64,000 nt of DNA from Deltaproteobacteria bacterium. Lineage in GTDB: Bacteria; Desulfobacterota; Desulfobacteria; Desulfobacterales; Desulfobacteraceae. Below, piece after piece: positions 34,256 through 43,811 of this stretch. The stretch is from NCBI GenBank assembly GCA_013151635.1, contig JAADHV010000054.1:1-64000 (forward strand), in the 5' to 3' direction. Numbering within the stretch: the stretch's first letter is position 1; each line of letters begins with the position of its first letter. The position numbers were made by a program, and so were the translations under genes. Below the pieces are notes generated by a model, which was not told where the DNA came from, did no database searches, and saw nothing but the letters and a program-made list of their open reading frames with translations.

Positions 34256-35086
34256 ATGAACACAATAGAAAATATAATCAAATTAGCCCTGTTTGAAGAT
34301 TCAGGACTTGGCGACATCACAACAGAGTGCATTATAGCTGAAAGCTTTTCAGGCAAGGGGGTGATAGTTGCAAAGCAGCCCTTTGTCCTGGCCGGTATTA
34401 AAGTTGCAAAAAGAGTGTTCGAGCTTTTGGATCCTGACTGCGAATGCTGTTCTTCGTTTTCAGATGGTGATTTTATAAAAAAAGGGGAGATTATTTTTAA
34501 GGTTCAGGGCGATCTTTTAGCACTTTTAAAAGGTGAGCGGGTGGCCTTAAATTTTTTACAGCGTTTGTCCGGCATCGCAAGTTTAACAAGAGCTTATGTG
34601 GATAAACTTGAGTTTGCAAATGTTCGCCTTACCGATACAAGAAAAACAACCCCGGGTTTCAGAAGCCTTGAAAAAGAGGCTGTCAGGGCAGGGGGAGCCC
34701 ATAACCACCGCATGTCTTTATATGATGGTATCCTGATAAAGGATAATCATATTGCAGTTGCAGGGTCAATAAGGAATGCTGTGAGGGCTGTTAAAAACAG
34801 AACATCCCATTTAATGAAAATAGAAGTTGAAGTTACAAATCTTGATGAAGTAAAACAGGCGGTTGATGCGGGCGCTGAAGTAATCATGCTTGATAATATG
34901 GATTATGATCAAATGTCAAAGGCTGTAAAATATATCAAGGGCAGGGCTGTTGTGGAGGCTTCCGGGAATGTTTCTTTGGAAACATTAAATAAAATTGCCG
35001 CTACGGGCGTAGATGTGATTTCCTGTGGTGCACTCACCCACCAGGCAAGATCCGTGGATTTGAGCATGAGGATCAACCCGGCATAA
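34256..35086 (+). CDS. nadC: Nicotinate-nucleotide pyrophosphorylase (carboxylating)
   Basis: This 276-residue enzyme converts quinolinate and PRPP to nicotinate mononucleotide in de novo NAD synthesis. It shows FEDSGLGDIT, LNFLQRLSGIAS, DTRKTTPGFR, the catalytic Lys region GGAHNHRMSLYDGILIKDNH, EVEVTNLDE and EASGNVSLET. It is close behind valS, a probable two-gene transcript. Confidence 0.96.
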   Translation: MNTIENIIKLALFEDSGLGDITTECIIAESFSGKGVIVAKQPFVLAGIKVAKRVFELLDPDCECCSSFSDGDFIKKGEIIFKVQGDLLALLKGERVALNFLQRLSGIASLTRAYVDKLEFANVRLTDTRKTTPGFRSLEKEAVRAGGAHNHRMSLYDGILIKDNHIAVAGSIRNAVRAVKNRTSHLMKIEVEVTNLDEVKQAVDAGAEVIMLDNMDYDQMSKAVKYIKGRAVVEASGNVSLETLNKIAATGVDVISCGALTHQARSVDLSMRINPA

Positions 35087-35110
35087 GTCCTTGAAATTTT
35101 TAAGGGTCTT

Positions 35111-36019
35111 TCAGGATTCAGAAACAATATAGGTTAATTTATTCCGGCCTGTATCCTTGGATTTATAGAGGGCTTTATCAGTTCTCGTGATAAAAGCCCT
35201 GAAATCTTCGCCTTCCAAAAGCTCTGTGGCACCGATACTTACAGTGATTGATCTTTTCTTGCCCGGCTCCGGCTCAAATACCTGGGAGCTGATATTGTCT
35301 TTTATCCTTGCGCCCACAACACATGCTTTTTTAACCCCGGTCTCCGGTAAAAGGATGGCAAATTCTTCTCCTCCATATCGATAGGCCGTATCCATTGATC
35401 TCATACATGAATTGATGGTTTTCCCGATCTGCATAAGCACCTTGTCGCCTTCAAGATGGCCCCAGGTGTCATTATATTTTTTAAAAAAATCAATATCCAG
35501 GATCAATAAAGACAGGGCTCTTGAATACCTGTTATACCGCTTGATTTCAGTTTTTATCTGGGAAAAAAAGTGCCGGGAATTATAAAGCCCTGTTAATGCA
35601 TCAGTGATGGCAAGCTTTTCAAGCTTTTTTAAAAGCTTGGTACGTTCTTTTTTAAGGCCTGCTTCCCTTAAAACCCTTTTAATCCTTAAATCAAGTTCTT
35701 CAAAGCGGAATGGTTTGAAAATAAAATCGCTGGCCCCTGCCTGAACCGCTTCCTCATATGAGTATTCGGCATTGTAACCTGTCATGACCATTACATCCGT
35801 GTCATGAGATTCTTTTATCCTGCGGGTCAGCTCCAGCCCGTCCATGCCCTGCATCATAATGTCTGTCAGCACAAGATCCGCATCAAAGGAATTGAGTATT
35901 TTCAACGCCTCGTCTGCATTAAGGGCGCTTGTAACGTTATAATCAAGAAGTTTTAAATATTCTTCCACAGATTCCTTAATAGCAGTATCGTCGTCAACAA
36001 TCAGAATTGAATATTTCAT
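35111..36019 (-). CDS. Response regulator diguanylate cyclase (REC-GGDEF)
   Basis: Residues 1-120 form a receiver (IVDDD; phospho-Asp in LVLTDIMMQGMDG; Lys in FKPFRF). Residues about 140-300 form a GGDEF domain with intact active site YGGEEFAIL, so it can make cyclic di-GMP when phosphorylated. No RxxD inhibitory site is obvious directly upstream of the GGEEF. A coiled linker (about 115-135) joins the two, as in PleD/WspR-like proteins. No kinase is adjacent. Confidence 0.93.
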   Translation of the reverse strand: MKYSILIVDDDTAIKESVEEYLKLLDYNVTSALNADEALKILNSFDADLVLTDIMMQGMDGLELTRRIKESHDTDVMVMTGYNAEYSYEEAVQAGASDFIFKPFRFEELDLRIKRVLREAGLKKERTKLLKKLEKLAITDALTGLYNSRHFFSQIKTEIKRYNRYSRALSLLILDIDFFKKYNDTWGHLEGDKVLMQIGKTINSCMRSMDTAYRYGGEEFAILLPETGVKKACVVGARIKDNISSQVFEPEPGKKRSITVSIGATELLEGEDFRAFITRTDKALYKSKDTGRNKLTYIVSES

Positions 36020-36061
36020 GAGTTTTCTCTCCAGAGTTTTGCTCTGATGTACGAGCTTTTC

Positions 36062-36090
36062 TTGACACTTTTTAACTCAATTGATAAACG
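36062..36090 (+). promoter_or_regulatory. Probable lepA promoter
   Basis: TTGACA (36062-36067) with a 17-base spacer leads to TAAACG (36085-36090), a poor -10 hexamer but with an upstream TG (extended -10). It lies 60 nt before lepA and in the divergent gap with the REC-GGDEF gene. Confidence 0.45.
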
Positions 36091-36150
36091 TATATAAGTA
36101 ACACTTAGCTGCATACTTGGACTTTGTCAATATATTAGTTTGGAGAAGAA

Positions 36151-37953
36151 TTGAAGTTAAATAAAAAGAATATTCGTAATTTCAGCATCATTGCCCATAT
36201 TGATCATGGAAAGTCAACGCTTTCAGACAGGTTGATTCAGCTTTCCGGCATTATTCCGGAACGGGATATGAAAGACCAGATACTCGATTCAATGGATATT
36301 GAGAGGGAAAGGGGCATTACCATAAAAAGCCAGACTGTATCTCTTCCATATACGGCAGAGGACGGCACCCGTTACCTTTTAAACCTGATAGATACGCCAG
36401 GGCATGTGGATTTTTCATATGAAGTGTCAAGGGCGCTGGCTTCCTGCGAGGGAGCTTTGATCCTTGTGGATGCAAGTCAGGGGGTTGAAGCCCAGACCCT
36501 GGCAAATTTATACCTTGCAATGGAGCATGACCTTTCAGTCATACCGGTGATTAATAAGATCGACCTGCCTTCTGCCGAGATTGACTGGGTTAAAGACCAG
36601 ATTGAAGAAGATCTGGGCCTGGATCCGGATGATGCCTTGCAGGTTTCTGCAAAGAAAGGAACTGGTGTGGATAAAATATTCCAGGCTGTTGTGGATGGAA
36701 TTCCTGCACCTGCTTCAAATGATGATACTGGTTTCAAGGCCCTGATATTTGATTCCCATTACGATGCTTTCCGTGGGACTGTCATTCATTTCAGGATTTT
36801 TCAAGGCAGCATTAAAAAAGGAGATCATGTCCTTTTTATGTCCAATGATGCCAGGTACAAAGTTGAAGAGGTGGGATTATTCCAGATAGAGCGTCAACCC
36901 CAAAAAGAACTTGTAGCAGGCCAGGTAGGGTATTTTATTGCAGGCATAAAAAATATAAGCGATGTTAAAATCGGTGATACCGTTACCATGACCGGCAATC
37001 AATGTGACAAGGCCATGGGCGGTTTCAGGGAACCTACACCGGTTGTGTTTTCGTCAATGTATCCTGTGGCATCAGATGATTATGAAGAGCTTACCGATGC
37101 TTTGGAAAAACTTAAATTAAATGATGCATCCCTTGTTTATGAAAAAGACAGTTCTGCTGCCCTTGGATTTGGATACCGGTGTGGATTTTTAGGACTTTTG
37201 CATCTTGAAGTCGTACAGGAACGGCTGGAAAGGGAGTATAATGTCTCTTTAATCCTGACTTCACCTTCTGTCATGTATGAGATAACCTATACTGACGGAA
37301 CAGTAAAAATTATTGATAACCCTGTTCAATACCCCGACCCTGCTGAAATTACCCGGGTTCGTGAGCCTTTTATCAATGCCTCCATAATTGTGCCGGATAA
37401 ATATATGGGCAATGTCATGGCAGTGTGCCACGAATTTCGCGGGGTCAGTAAAAATTACCAGTATTTAACCAGTAACAGAATGGAAATGAAATTCGAACTG
37501 CCCCTGGCCGAGGTTGTATATGAGTTTTATGACCGGCTCAAAAGTGTTACCCAGGGGTATGGGTCGTTTGATTATGAAATTTCAGGATACCAGGAAACCG
37601 ATCTTATAAAGCTTGATTTTTTGATCAATGGCGAGCGGGTGGATGCTTTGTCCCAGCTTATACACCGGGATAAAGCCGAAAGCAGGGCCAGGATTGCCTG
37701 TAAAAGATTAAGGGACGAGATTCCAAGGCAGCAGTTTAAAATACCTGTCCAGGGTGCCATTGGCGGGAAGATCATTTCCAGGGAAACCATATCTGCATTC
37801 AGGAAAGACGTGACTGCAAAATGTTACGGGGGCGACATTTCAAGGAAACGAAAGCTTCTTGAAAAACAAAAAAAGGGCAAAAAACGAATGAAAATGGTCG
37901 GGTCTGTTGAAATCCCGCAGTCTGCATTTCTTTCTGTCTTAAAAACAGATTGA
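36151..37953 (+). CDS. lepA: Elongation factor 4 (LepA)
   Basis: This 600-residue ribosome-associated GTPase has the G1 motif AHIDHGKST, G2 RERGIT, G3 DTPGHVDFSYE, G4 NKIDLP, and the LepA-specific C-terminal domain (AKCYGGDISRKRKLLEKQKKGKKRMK). It back-translocates or remodels stalled ribosomes under stress. The start is a TTG with GGAGAAGAA just ahead. Length is normal for the family. Confidence 0.97.
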   Translation: MKLNKKNIRNFSIIAHIDHGKSTLSDRLIQLSGIIPERDMKDQILDSMDIERERGITIKSQTVSLPYTAEDGTRYLLNLIDTPGHVDFSYEVSRALASCEGALILVDASQGVEAQTLANLYLAMEHDLSVIPVINKIDLPSAEIDWVKDQIEEDLGLDPDDALQVSAKKGTGVDKIFQAVVDGIPAPASNDDTGFKALIFDSHYDAFRGTVIHFRIFQGSIKKGDHVLFMSNDARYKVEEVGLFQIERQPQKELVAGQVGYFIAGIKNISDVKIGDTVTMTGNQCDKAMGGFREPTPVVFSSMYPVASDDYEELTDALEKLKLNDASLVYEKDSSAALGFGYRCGFLGLLHLEVVQERLEREYNVSLILTSPSVMYEITYTDGTVKIIDNPVQYPDPAEITRVREPFINASIIVPDKYMGNVMAVCHEFRGVSKNYQYLTSNRMEMKFELPLAEVVYEFYDRLKSVTQGYGSFDYEISGYQETDLIKLDFLINGERVDALSQLIHRDKAESRARIACKRLRDEIPRQQFKIPVQGAIGGKIISRETISAFRKDVTAKCYGGDISRKRKLLEKQKKGKKRMKMVGSVEIPQSAFLSVLKTD

Positions 37954-37962
37954 TTTTTAAAA

Positions 37963-38018
37963 CCAGGGACAGCAGGCGCCATGCTTGGGAAATCATGGTT
38001 GATTTCATGGGCAATACT
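37963..38018 (-). pseudogene. Fossil fragment of a histidine kinase gene
   Basis: In the minus strand a 17-codon frame reads SIAHEINHDFPSMAPAV. Its first part is identical over 20 nt (37999-38018) to the H-box coding sequence of the kinase at 41411-41430, and its second part matches 33 of 40 bases to 41131-41170, which encodes DFPSMAPAI of the same kinase. In the intact kinase these two pieces are about 250 nt apart, and the joint falls on a shared GATTT(C/T)AT. The fragment is best read as the scar of a paralogous kinase gene after internal deletion. Confidence 0.6.
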
Positions 38019-38054
38019 GCGGGAAAATGCTTATTGCCGGACTAATCAGGGGTT

Positions 38055-39284
38055 TTAAATATGTGTAAATGGAATGGCCGCTATATTTTCATCATAGAGA
38101 CGAGGATATTCGTCATTGGTGATGACAAGTCCATACCTGCATTTTTTTTCTTTAATAAAAGTTTTTAAACTGCCAAGTTGTCTTTTTTTCACAGTCTGGG
38201 AATACTTGATTTCAACTGGAATCAACCCAAAGTCACCTTCAAGGACAAGGTCGATCTCAGCACCACCGGAGGTTCTATAATAATAATAATCAAATCCTGC
38301 ACCAAGAGAGTGAAATCCCCTTATTAGCTCTTCAATTACCATTCCTTCCCAGGAGTTGCCCATCTGGGGATGGGCAAGAAGAGTATCAAGCTCTGTAATC
38401 CTCATCAGGAAATGGAGTAAGCCGCTGTCGCGGAAATAACCTTTCGGGTGTTTGATGATTCTTTTTACACTATCCTTTGTGAATGGGGGTATGTTACGCC
38501 AAAGAAATGTTCCATGGATAATTTCAAAATAATCACGGATCGTTGGTTGAGATACTCCAAGAGATCTTGCTATTTGTGAATAATTAATAATCGTACCTGA
38601 GATACCTGTTAAAAGTCTTACAAAGGTGCGGAATCTGTTCTCATTTATTTTTGGAAACAACCTTAAGATATCCCTCATAATATAGGTGCCAAGGTACTGG
38701 TTCATCCATAGGGTTTGAAATCGTTTGTTTTGTTTGATCCATGGTTCCGGAAAGCCTCCCTGAAGCCAGTATTTGTGGGCCTGTTTTATGTTATTTTTGG
38801 GTTTAAGCTCCTTTATAAAGGTTTTGATGGGAATTTTATTAGTTATAAATCTACATAATTGGAAACAGTTGCTGCCGGTGCTTGAGACTTCAGCAAAAGC
38901 AAAGGGAGCCATTTCAATGATTCCAATACGACCGGCAAGACTCTCGGAAATTGATCTGACAAGATTCGGAGAACTTGATCCTGTAATGATAAACCTTCCG
39001 GGCGTTTGCCTGTCCCGGTCAATGGCAACACGCAATGCAGGAAATAATTCTGGAAATATCTGGGCCTCATCAATCCCGATTTTTTCAGGATTCAGGCGGA
39101 GAAACAGGTCTGGATCCTGTGAGAGAAGTTGAAAATCGCTCTGTTTTTCAAGATCAATAACTTTCCATTCCGGCATAAAGGATTCAACTAGTGTGGTTTT
39201 CCCGCACTGTCTGGGTCCTATAAGGCCAACACATGGAAAAAATTGAAGATATTCTTTAATTAATTTTTTATATACTCTTTCCAT
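38055..39284 (-). CDS. AAA+ ATPase with DUF4143 C-terminus
   Basis: This 409-residue protein belongs to the AAA_14/DUF4143 family. It shows Walker A (GPRQCGKTT), Walker B-like (KIGIDEAQ), sensor region (GRFIITGSSSP), and a C-terminal DUF4143 nuclease-like part (EIDLVLEGDFGLIPVEIKYS). These proteins are widespread, often transferred, and of unclear function; some are thought to be toxin-antitoxin or defence related. It is a single gene with a weak ribosome-binding site, next to the kinase fossil. Confidence 0.9.
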   Translation of the reverse strand: MERVYKKLIKEYLQFFPCVGLIGPRQCGKTTLVESFMPEWKVIDLEKQSDFQLLSQDPDLFLRLNPEKIGIDEAQIFPELFPALRVAIDRDRQTPGRFIITGSSSPNLVRSISESLAGRIGIIEMAPFAFAEVSSTGSNCFQLCRFITNKIPIKTFIKELKPKNNIKQAHKYWLQGGFPEPWIKQNKRFQTLWMNQYLGTYIMRDILRLFPKINENRFRTFVRLLTGISGTIINYSQIARSLGVSQPTIRDYFEIIHGTFLWRNIPPFTKDSVKRIIKHPKGYFRDSGLLHFLMRITELDTLLAHPQMGNSWEGMVIEELIRGFHSLGAGFDYYYYRTSGGAEIDLVLEGDFGLIPVEIKYSQTVKKRQLGSLKTFIKEKKCRYGLVITNDEYPRLYDENIAAIPFTHI

Positions 39285-39362
39285 ACCTTACAAAATAAAA
39301 CAGTCACTTTGAAAATGCAAGGTTAATTTTAGAAAAGGATTTTGATTTTAGGTAAGTTTTTG

Positions 39363-40733
39363 TCAATCATTTATTTTTTCAAGCCTGTAACGGAGAGTGG
39401 CCCGGGACAGGCCAAGGAATCTTGCTGCCTTGGAAACATTGTTATTCAAGGTTTTCATGGCATATTTAATACAATAATTTTCAAGATCATCCAGGCTTAA
39501 TCCATGATCGTTAATGATCATGGGGATTAATGAATCCATGTTGATCTGTTCAAATGCTTTTTCCTGGGACTCGTTGAGTATGACATGGTGGCTTGTAATT
39601 TGAGAGCCCTTGCAAAGAATCATGGCCCTTTCAAGAACATTTTTCAATTCCCTGATATTCCCCTTCCAGGGATACTGGATCAGTTTTTTCATTGCCTTGT
39701 CTGAAAGTTGCGGGGCTTTTCTGCCGAATGCTTTTGAAAATTCTTTTATAAAATGATTGGAGAGGCGCGGGATATCTTGTTTTCTCTCCCTTAAAGGCGG
39801 GATATGAATGGGAAATACATTGATCCTGTAAAAAAGGTCTTCCCTGAAAAGTTTTTCTTCAACCATTTCTTCAAGATTTTTATTGGTTGCTGCAATTATC
39901 CTCACATCTGCCTTTATGGTCTTTGTTCCGCCTATCCTTTCAAACTGGCGTGTTTCAAGTATACGCAAAAGCTTTGCCTGTACATCAAGCTGCATATCCC
40001 CTATTTCATCAAGGAATAAAGTCCCGCCGGAGGCTGTTTCAAATTTTCCTTTTGTTCTCATCTGGGCCCCTGTAAAGGCGCCTTTTTCATAACCGAATAA
40101 TTCTGTTTCCAAAAGGGTAGTGGGGATAGCCGCACAATTTACAGTTAAAAAAGGACCGCTGGAGCGTGGGCTGTTTATGTGGGTTGCACGACTTAAAAGC
40201 TCTTTGCCGGTCCCGCTTTCCCCGGTAATCAGAACGGTTGTGTCCGTGTTGGATACAGAGCCTGCAAGCTTAAGGACATCACAGATTCTGGGAGAATCGC
40301 CCACAATATTTTTAAAAGTATACCTGTTTTCGATTTCCTGCCTGAGATACCTGACTTCCGAAGTCAGGCGGCTTATTTTCAAGGCTTTTATAATACTTGA
40401 CCTGAGCCTTTCCTCTTTAAAGGGCTTGGTCACGTAATCAAAAGCCCCTTTCTGGATTGCCTTGACAGCGTTCTCAATGGAACCGTAGGCTGTGATGACA
40501 ATCACTGGTATTTCAGGATCTTTTCCTTTAATAAAATTCAAGACATCCATCCCGTTAATTTTTGGCAGTTTTAAATCCGTTATAACAAGGTGGATCATCT
40601 CATTTTCAAATATATCTACGGCCTGCTCGCCGTCAACGGCTTCATAGATTTGAAGGTCAAGATCAAAAAGCTGCATTACAATCACCTGCCGCATTCTTTC
40701 TTCATCTTCGACCAATAATACATTAGCTGGCAT
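39363..40733 (-). CDS. Sigma54-dependent response regulator (NtrC family)
   Basis: This 456-residue activator has a receiver (VEDEE; phospho-Asp53 in ITDLKLP; Lys in TKPF), a AAA+ domain with Walker A GESGTGKE, the sigma54-contacting loop GAFTGA, Walker B (GTLFLDEIGD), and a Fis-type helix-turn-helix (NVSKAARFLGLSRATLRYRLEK). It overlaps the kinase gene by 11 nt. The consensus sigma54 promoter at 43710 and upstream dyads at 43542-43576 make the divergent acyl-CoA/TRAP operon its obvious target. Confidence 0.95.
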   Translation of the reverse strand: MPANVLLVEDEERMRQVIVMQLFDLDLQIYEAVDGEQAVDIFENEMIHLVITDLKLPKINGMDVLNFIKGKDPEIPVIVITAYGSIENAVKAIQKGAFDYVTKPFKEERLRSSIIKALKISRLTSEVRYLRQEIENRYTFKNIVGDSPRICDVLKLAGSVSNTDTTVLITGESGTGKELLSRATHINSPRSSGPFLTVNCAAIPTTLLETELFGYEKGAFTGAQMRTKGKFETASGGTLFLDEIGDMQLDVQAKLLRILETRQFERIGGTKTIKADVRIIAATNKNLEEMVEEKLFREDLFYRINVFPIHIPPLRERKQDIPRLSNHFIKEFSKAFGRKAPQLSDKAMKKLIQYPWKGNIRELKNVLERAMILCKGSQITSHHVILNESQEKAFEQINMDSLIPMIINDHGLSLDDLENYCIKYAMKTLNNNVSKAARFLGLSRATLRYRLEKIND

Positions 40734-42603
40734 GTTTATTCTCCTTGGAAACTAAAGGGAACAATAGTTTAAACCTTGTTCCTTTCCCCTTTTTACTTCT
40801 GATTTTAATCTGCCCTTTGTGGGATTTGACAATCTGGGAGACAATGGACAGGCCAAGACCGATACCGTTATCCCTGAAGCTGACAAAGGGATCAAGGATT
40901 CTTTCCATTTGGTCATTATTTATACCGCAGCCCTGGTCCGTGATGGATACCGTCAGGTAATCAGGGTGGTTCCGGGTTAATCCCTTGATTAGAATGGCGC
41001 CTTCATCAAGGGAGCCTTTTCCTTTTTCAATCCCGATCCCGACATTTATTGTCCCGCCATCCGGCATGGATTGTACTGCATTTAAAAAAATGTTCCAGAA
41101 AGCTTCTTTTATCTGGTCAGGGTCAGCCAGGATAGCAGGTGCCATGCTTGGAAAATCCCGGTCGATTTTATAGCCTTTTTCCTGAAACCGGCCTTCTGTT
41201 GAGATCAGGATCTCTTCTAACATGACAGTAATATCAATGCGTTTGAAATTGGGGGAGGCAGGTTTGGCAAAATCAAGGAATGCTGTCAGGGTTTTATTGA
41301 GTCTTTCTACTTCTTCCATGATAAAATCGGCTGCCTTTTCCCTCATCTCCATTGGTCGTTCAGGGTTTGATACGACCTGTGCGGACCCAAGGATAATCCC
41401 TAACGGGTTTTTGATTTCATGGGCAATACTGGCTGTCATTTGTCCTACGGCAGCCAGTTTTTCCTTCTGGGCAAGCTCGGCATAGGTTTTTTTGAGTTCA
41501 CGAGTACTCATTTCAAGGGACGAGGCCATTTGATTGAAGGAACCTGCCAGGGCAGATGCAATATCAGGGTCTTTAATATTCACTTTATACTCAAGATCAC
41601 CGCTTGAAATTCTTTCAATGCCTTTTTTAAGAACATTCAAGGGACTGACAATGGTTGAAGCAAGAAGATAGCTCAAAAAACTTGAAAGAAGAATCCCTGC
41701 AATCACTAAAGAAATAATGGCCTTTTTGATTGCATTGACATTTTGCAGGAAATCCGAAACAGGAAGAGTAACCCCCACTGTCCAGTCGTTCCCGGGATAA
41801 TCAGTATAGGCTGTGAAAAACCGGTCGCCTTGAAAAGAGGACATGCCGAATGTCTTGTTTTTCCTGTTCAGGTCATTAAGACAGGTTCGTAAAAGATTAA
41901 TATGGTAGGGATTCCATGGAAGCTGGACAAGCGAAGGATGGGCTATGACACGGCCCTGCTTGTTTTCAAATATATAGGCAAACCCTTGTTTGCCGATTTT
42001 AATGCCTCTTAAGAATTTTGAAAATGAGGATATATCAATATCAATTCCGCAGACCGCCTTAATCGCTCCCCTGTCATCATAAATAGGGACGGATACTGTC
42101 ATGCCGGGTTTTTGAGTGGAAGCAAACAAGTAGACATTTGTCCAATAGACACCTTTAGCGCTTATGGCACCACGGTACCAGGGCCTTACCCGTGGGTCGA
42201 ATACTTTATGGACTTCAGGGATTTGGGCCGGTGCCATTAAAAAACGGCCGTTTTCATCACCGAAATTGATGTTTACAAATTCAGGATGGTCCTGCTGGAT
42301 CAGGTGAAAATACTGGAGGATCTGCTTATCATCAGAATAGTTTATTAATTTATTTTCAAAAAAGGCTTTGATCAGTTTTGCGTTATAAGTGTGCTGGGAC
42401 AAGAAAGATTCCACTCTTTTTGAAATCTGGGCGGCAGTCCCGAGAGCATATTGCTGCATCTGCTGTTCTGCAACTCTTCTGGCCTGTAGATAGCAAAAAT
42501 AGCCGGTCCCCGGAATAACAATTACAATGATAAGGGTCAGAGCTAAGAACACCCTGACTTGAAAAGAGTGTCTGAAAACAATAAATTGTTCTTTTAACCA
42601 CAT
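40723..42603 (-). CDS. Membrane histidine kinase with double Cache sensor
   Basis: This 626-residue kinase has a first helix (about 18-38), a dCache_1 periplasmic domain (about 40-285, with DPRVRPWYRGA and GVDI-like CGIDIDI signatures), a second helix (about 292-315), HAMP, HisKA (ASIAHEIKNPLGIILGSAQ) and HATPase (DQGCGI; GIGLGLSIV). dCache domains of this type usually bind amino acids or short carboxylates. It is paired with the sigma54 activator, with which it overlaps, and follows the lipoprotein gene by 6 nt. The ligand is probably related to the substrate of the divergent TRAP transporter. Confidence 0.93.
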   Translation of the reverse strand: MWLKEQFIVFRHSFQVRVFLALTLIIVIVIPGTGYFCYLQARRVAEQQMQQYALGTAAQISKRVESFLSQHTYNAKLIKAFFENKLINYSDDKQILQYFHLIQQDHPEFVNINFGDENGRFLMAPAQIPEVHKVFDPRVRPWYRGAISAKGVYWTNVYLFASTQKPGMTVSVPIYDDRGAIKAVCGIDIDISSFSKFLRGIKIGKQGFAYIFENKQGRVIAHPSLVQLPWNPYHINLLRTCLNDLNRKNKTFGMSSFQGDRFFTAYTDYPGNDWTVGVTLPVSDFLQNVNAIKKAIISLVIAGILLSSFLSYLLASTIVSPLNVLKKGIERISSGDLEYKVNIKDPDIASALAGSFNQMASSLEMSTRELKKTYAELAQKEKLAAVGQMTASIAHEIKNPLGIILGSAQVVSNPERPMEMREKAADFIMEEVERLNKTLTAFLDFAKPASPNFKRIDITVMLEEILISTEGRFQEKGYKIDRDFPSMAPAILADPDQIKEAFWNIFLNAVQSMPDGGTINVGIGIEKGKGSLDEGAILIKGLTRNHPDYLTVSITDQGCGINNDQMERILDPFVSFRDNGIGLGLSIVSQIVKSHKGQIKIRSKKGKGTRFKLLFPLVSKENKHAS

Positions 42604-42609
42604 AAAAGG

Positions 42610-43455
42610 CTAGTATTCCTTTGCAAGGTCTTTGATTTCTCTTGCAAGATAAATATTTGCAACGTTCAAGTTCAGGTATTTTTTAATATATGGCAATGCT
42701 TTTCCGGCGTATTGTTTGTTGCCAAGGAGCAGTTTAATCGCAAGGCCTGCCGGAACACTGTCCGGATAGTTTTTCCACAAGGTATCAAAGGCTGTAAACA
42801 CCTGGTTTTTGTCCCGGCCATGCCGGATGATTTCAAGGAGGGCAAGACTTGCCCATTGTTTTTTTGTTTTATCCTTTGCAGGCAGGTTTCCTTTTATGGC
42901 CAACGGGTATACAAGGCTCACCCAGGGGACAGGGGAAGATATTCCGGTTTTAATATCAGGATAGGTCTTGACAATATGCTGGAAATATTGAATGCCAAGT
43001 TCTTTCTCCTTTAAAAGGTCGCAATGAATCCACCCGAGATACCAGTATGCTTTTACAAGAATTACAGGATATTCTTTAAAATTTTTAATCACATCATGAT
43101 AGGCTTTAATCGCATTATAATAATCGAGCTTTTTGGCAAACCTGTAATCATAGCCAAGATTCATATAGGCAAGATTCAAGGCAGCATTCCCACACTCAAC
43201 CCTGGCTTCCGGGAATATTTGGAACATGATTTTAAAAGCAGCCTTTTTTTCTTCAGAGCTTGGGAATCCTGACTTGGCATAGTTTAACTGGCCCCGGGCT
43301 GTTGGGAACTTAGGAATTTTAAATCCTTGAAACAAGATAATCGGGGGTTCGGATTTTGGAAATGAAAGGGATGTTGATTCATCACTGCAGGCATTTAACA
43401 GCATGGCAGTAAAAAATAATGAAACAATGGTTGCTATGATAGATTTTCTTCTCAT
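42610..43455 (-). CDS. TPR-like lipoprotein
   Basis: This 281-residue protein has a lipoprotein signal (MRRKSIIATIVSLFF, then LLNAC lipobox at about 22) and an all-helical body with TPR-like spacing (NAIKAYHDVIKNFKEYP; LGIQYFQHIVKTYPD; AFDTLWKNYPDSVPAG). It is the first gene of the operon with the kinase and the sigma54 activator. It is probably an envelope scaffold or accessory for sensing; no named family recognised. It is divergent from the operon starting at 43812. Confidence 0.75.
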   Translation of the reverse strand: MRRKSIIATIVSLFFTAMLLNACSDESTSLSFPKSEPPIILFQGFKIPKFPTARGQLNYAKSGFPSSEEKKAAFKIMFQIFPEARVECGNAALNLAYMNLGYDYRFAKKLDYYNAIKAYHDVIKNFKEYPVILVKAYWYLGWIHCDLLKEKELGIQYFQHIVKTYPDIKTGISSPVPWVSLVYPLAIKGNLPAKDKTKKQWASLALLEIIRHGRDKNQVFTAFDTLWKNYPDSVPAGLAIKLLLGNKQYAGKALPYIKKYLNLNVANIYLAREIKDLAKEY

Positions 43456-43541
43456 TCAATTCAAACTGGTAATTCTAAGATAATTTTAATATTCAGGGAA
43501 AATATCATTTCAACCAAATATATACAAGTTAAAGAAAAGAG

Positions 43542-43576
43542 TTGATGAAATGGCACAATTTGATGAAATGATCAAA
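43542..43576. promoter_or_regulatory. Probable enhancer sites for the sigma54 activator
   Basis: TTGATGAAATG occurs twice (43542-43552 and 43560-43570). The second lies in a perfect dyad TTTGATGAAATGATCAAA (43559-43576). An inverted CATTTCAA (43506-43513) and the 12-bp palindrome AATTGATCAATT (43638-43649) are nearby. They are 130-170 nt upstream of the sigma54 promoter, the normal place for NtrC-type enhancer binding. Confidence 0.6.
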
Positions 43577-43709
43577 TCCTGCCAAGCGCTTTTCTATTAC
43601 TGGAATTCATGTGTATTTACCCTGGTTTTATTTAAAAAATTGATCAATTCCACCAATTACTTTTTAACTGTTTAATGTATTCTACTGCAATAACCATGCA
43701 AATAGGCTG

Positions 43710-43724
43710 TGGCACGAAGATTGC
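43710..43724 (+). promoter_or_regulatory. Sigma54 (-24/-12) promoter
   Basis: TGGCACGAAGATTGC is a full match to the sigma54 consensus TGGCACG-N4-TTGC. It points right, with predicted initiation about 43736, some 75 nt before the enoyl-CoA hydratase-like gene. Confidence 0.9.
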
Positions 43725-43811
43725 GTGGTCTTTTACTATTATTTGTATTGCTGTTATTGTAATTTTAACTGGCTGAAGTTTTGAATTCAAATAAAGAATA
43801 AGGCGAATCCC

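Noticed and set aside
37799-38014. 71-codon minus-strand frame at the end of lepA
   Set aside because: Mostly antisense to lepA; the meaningful frame in this gap is the other minus-strand frame with the kinase fossil.
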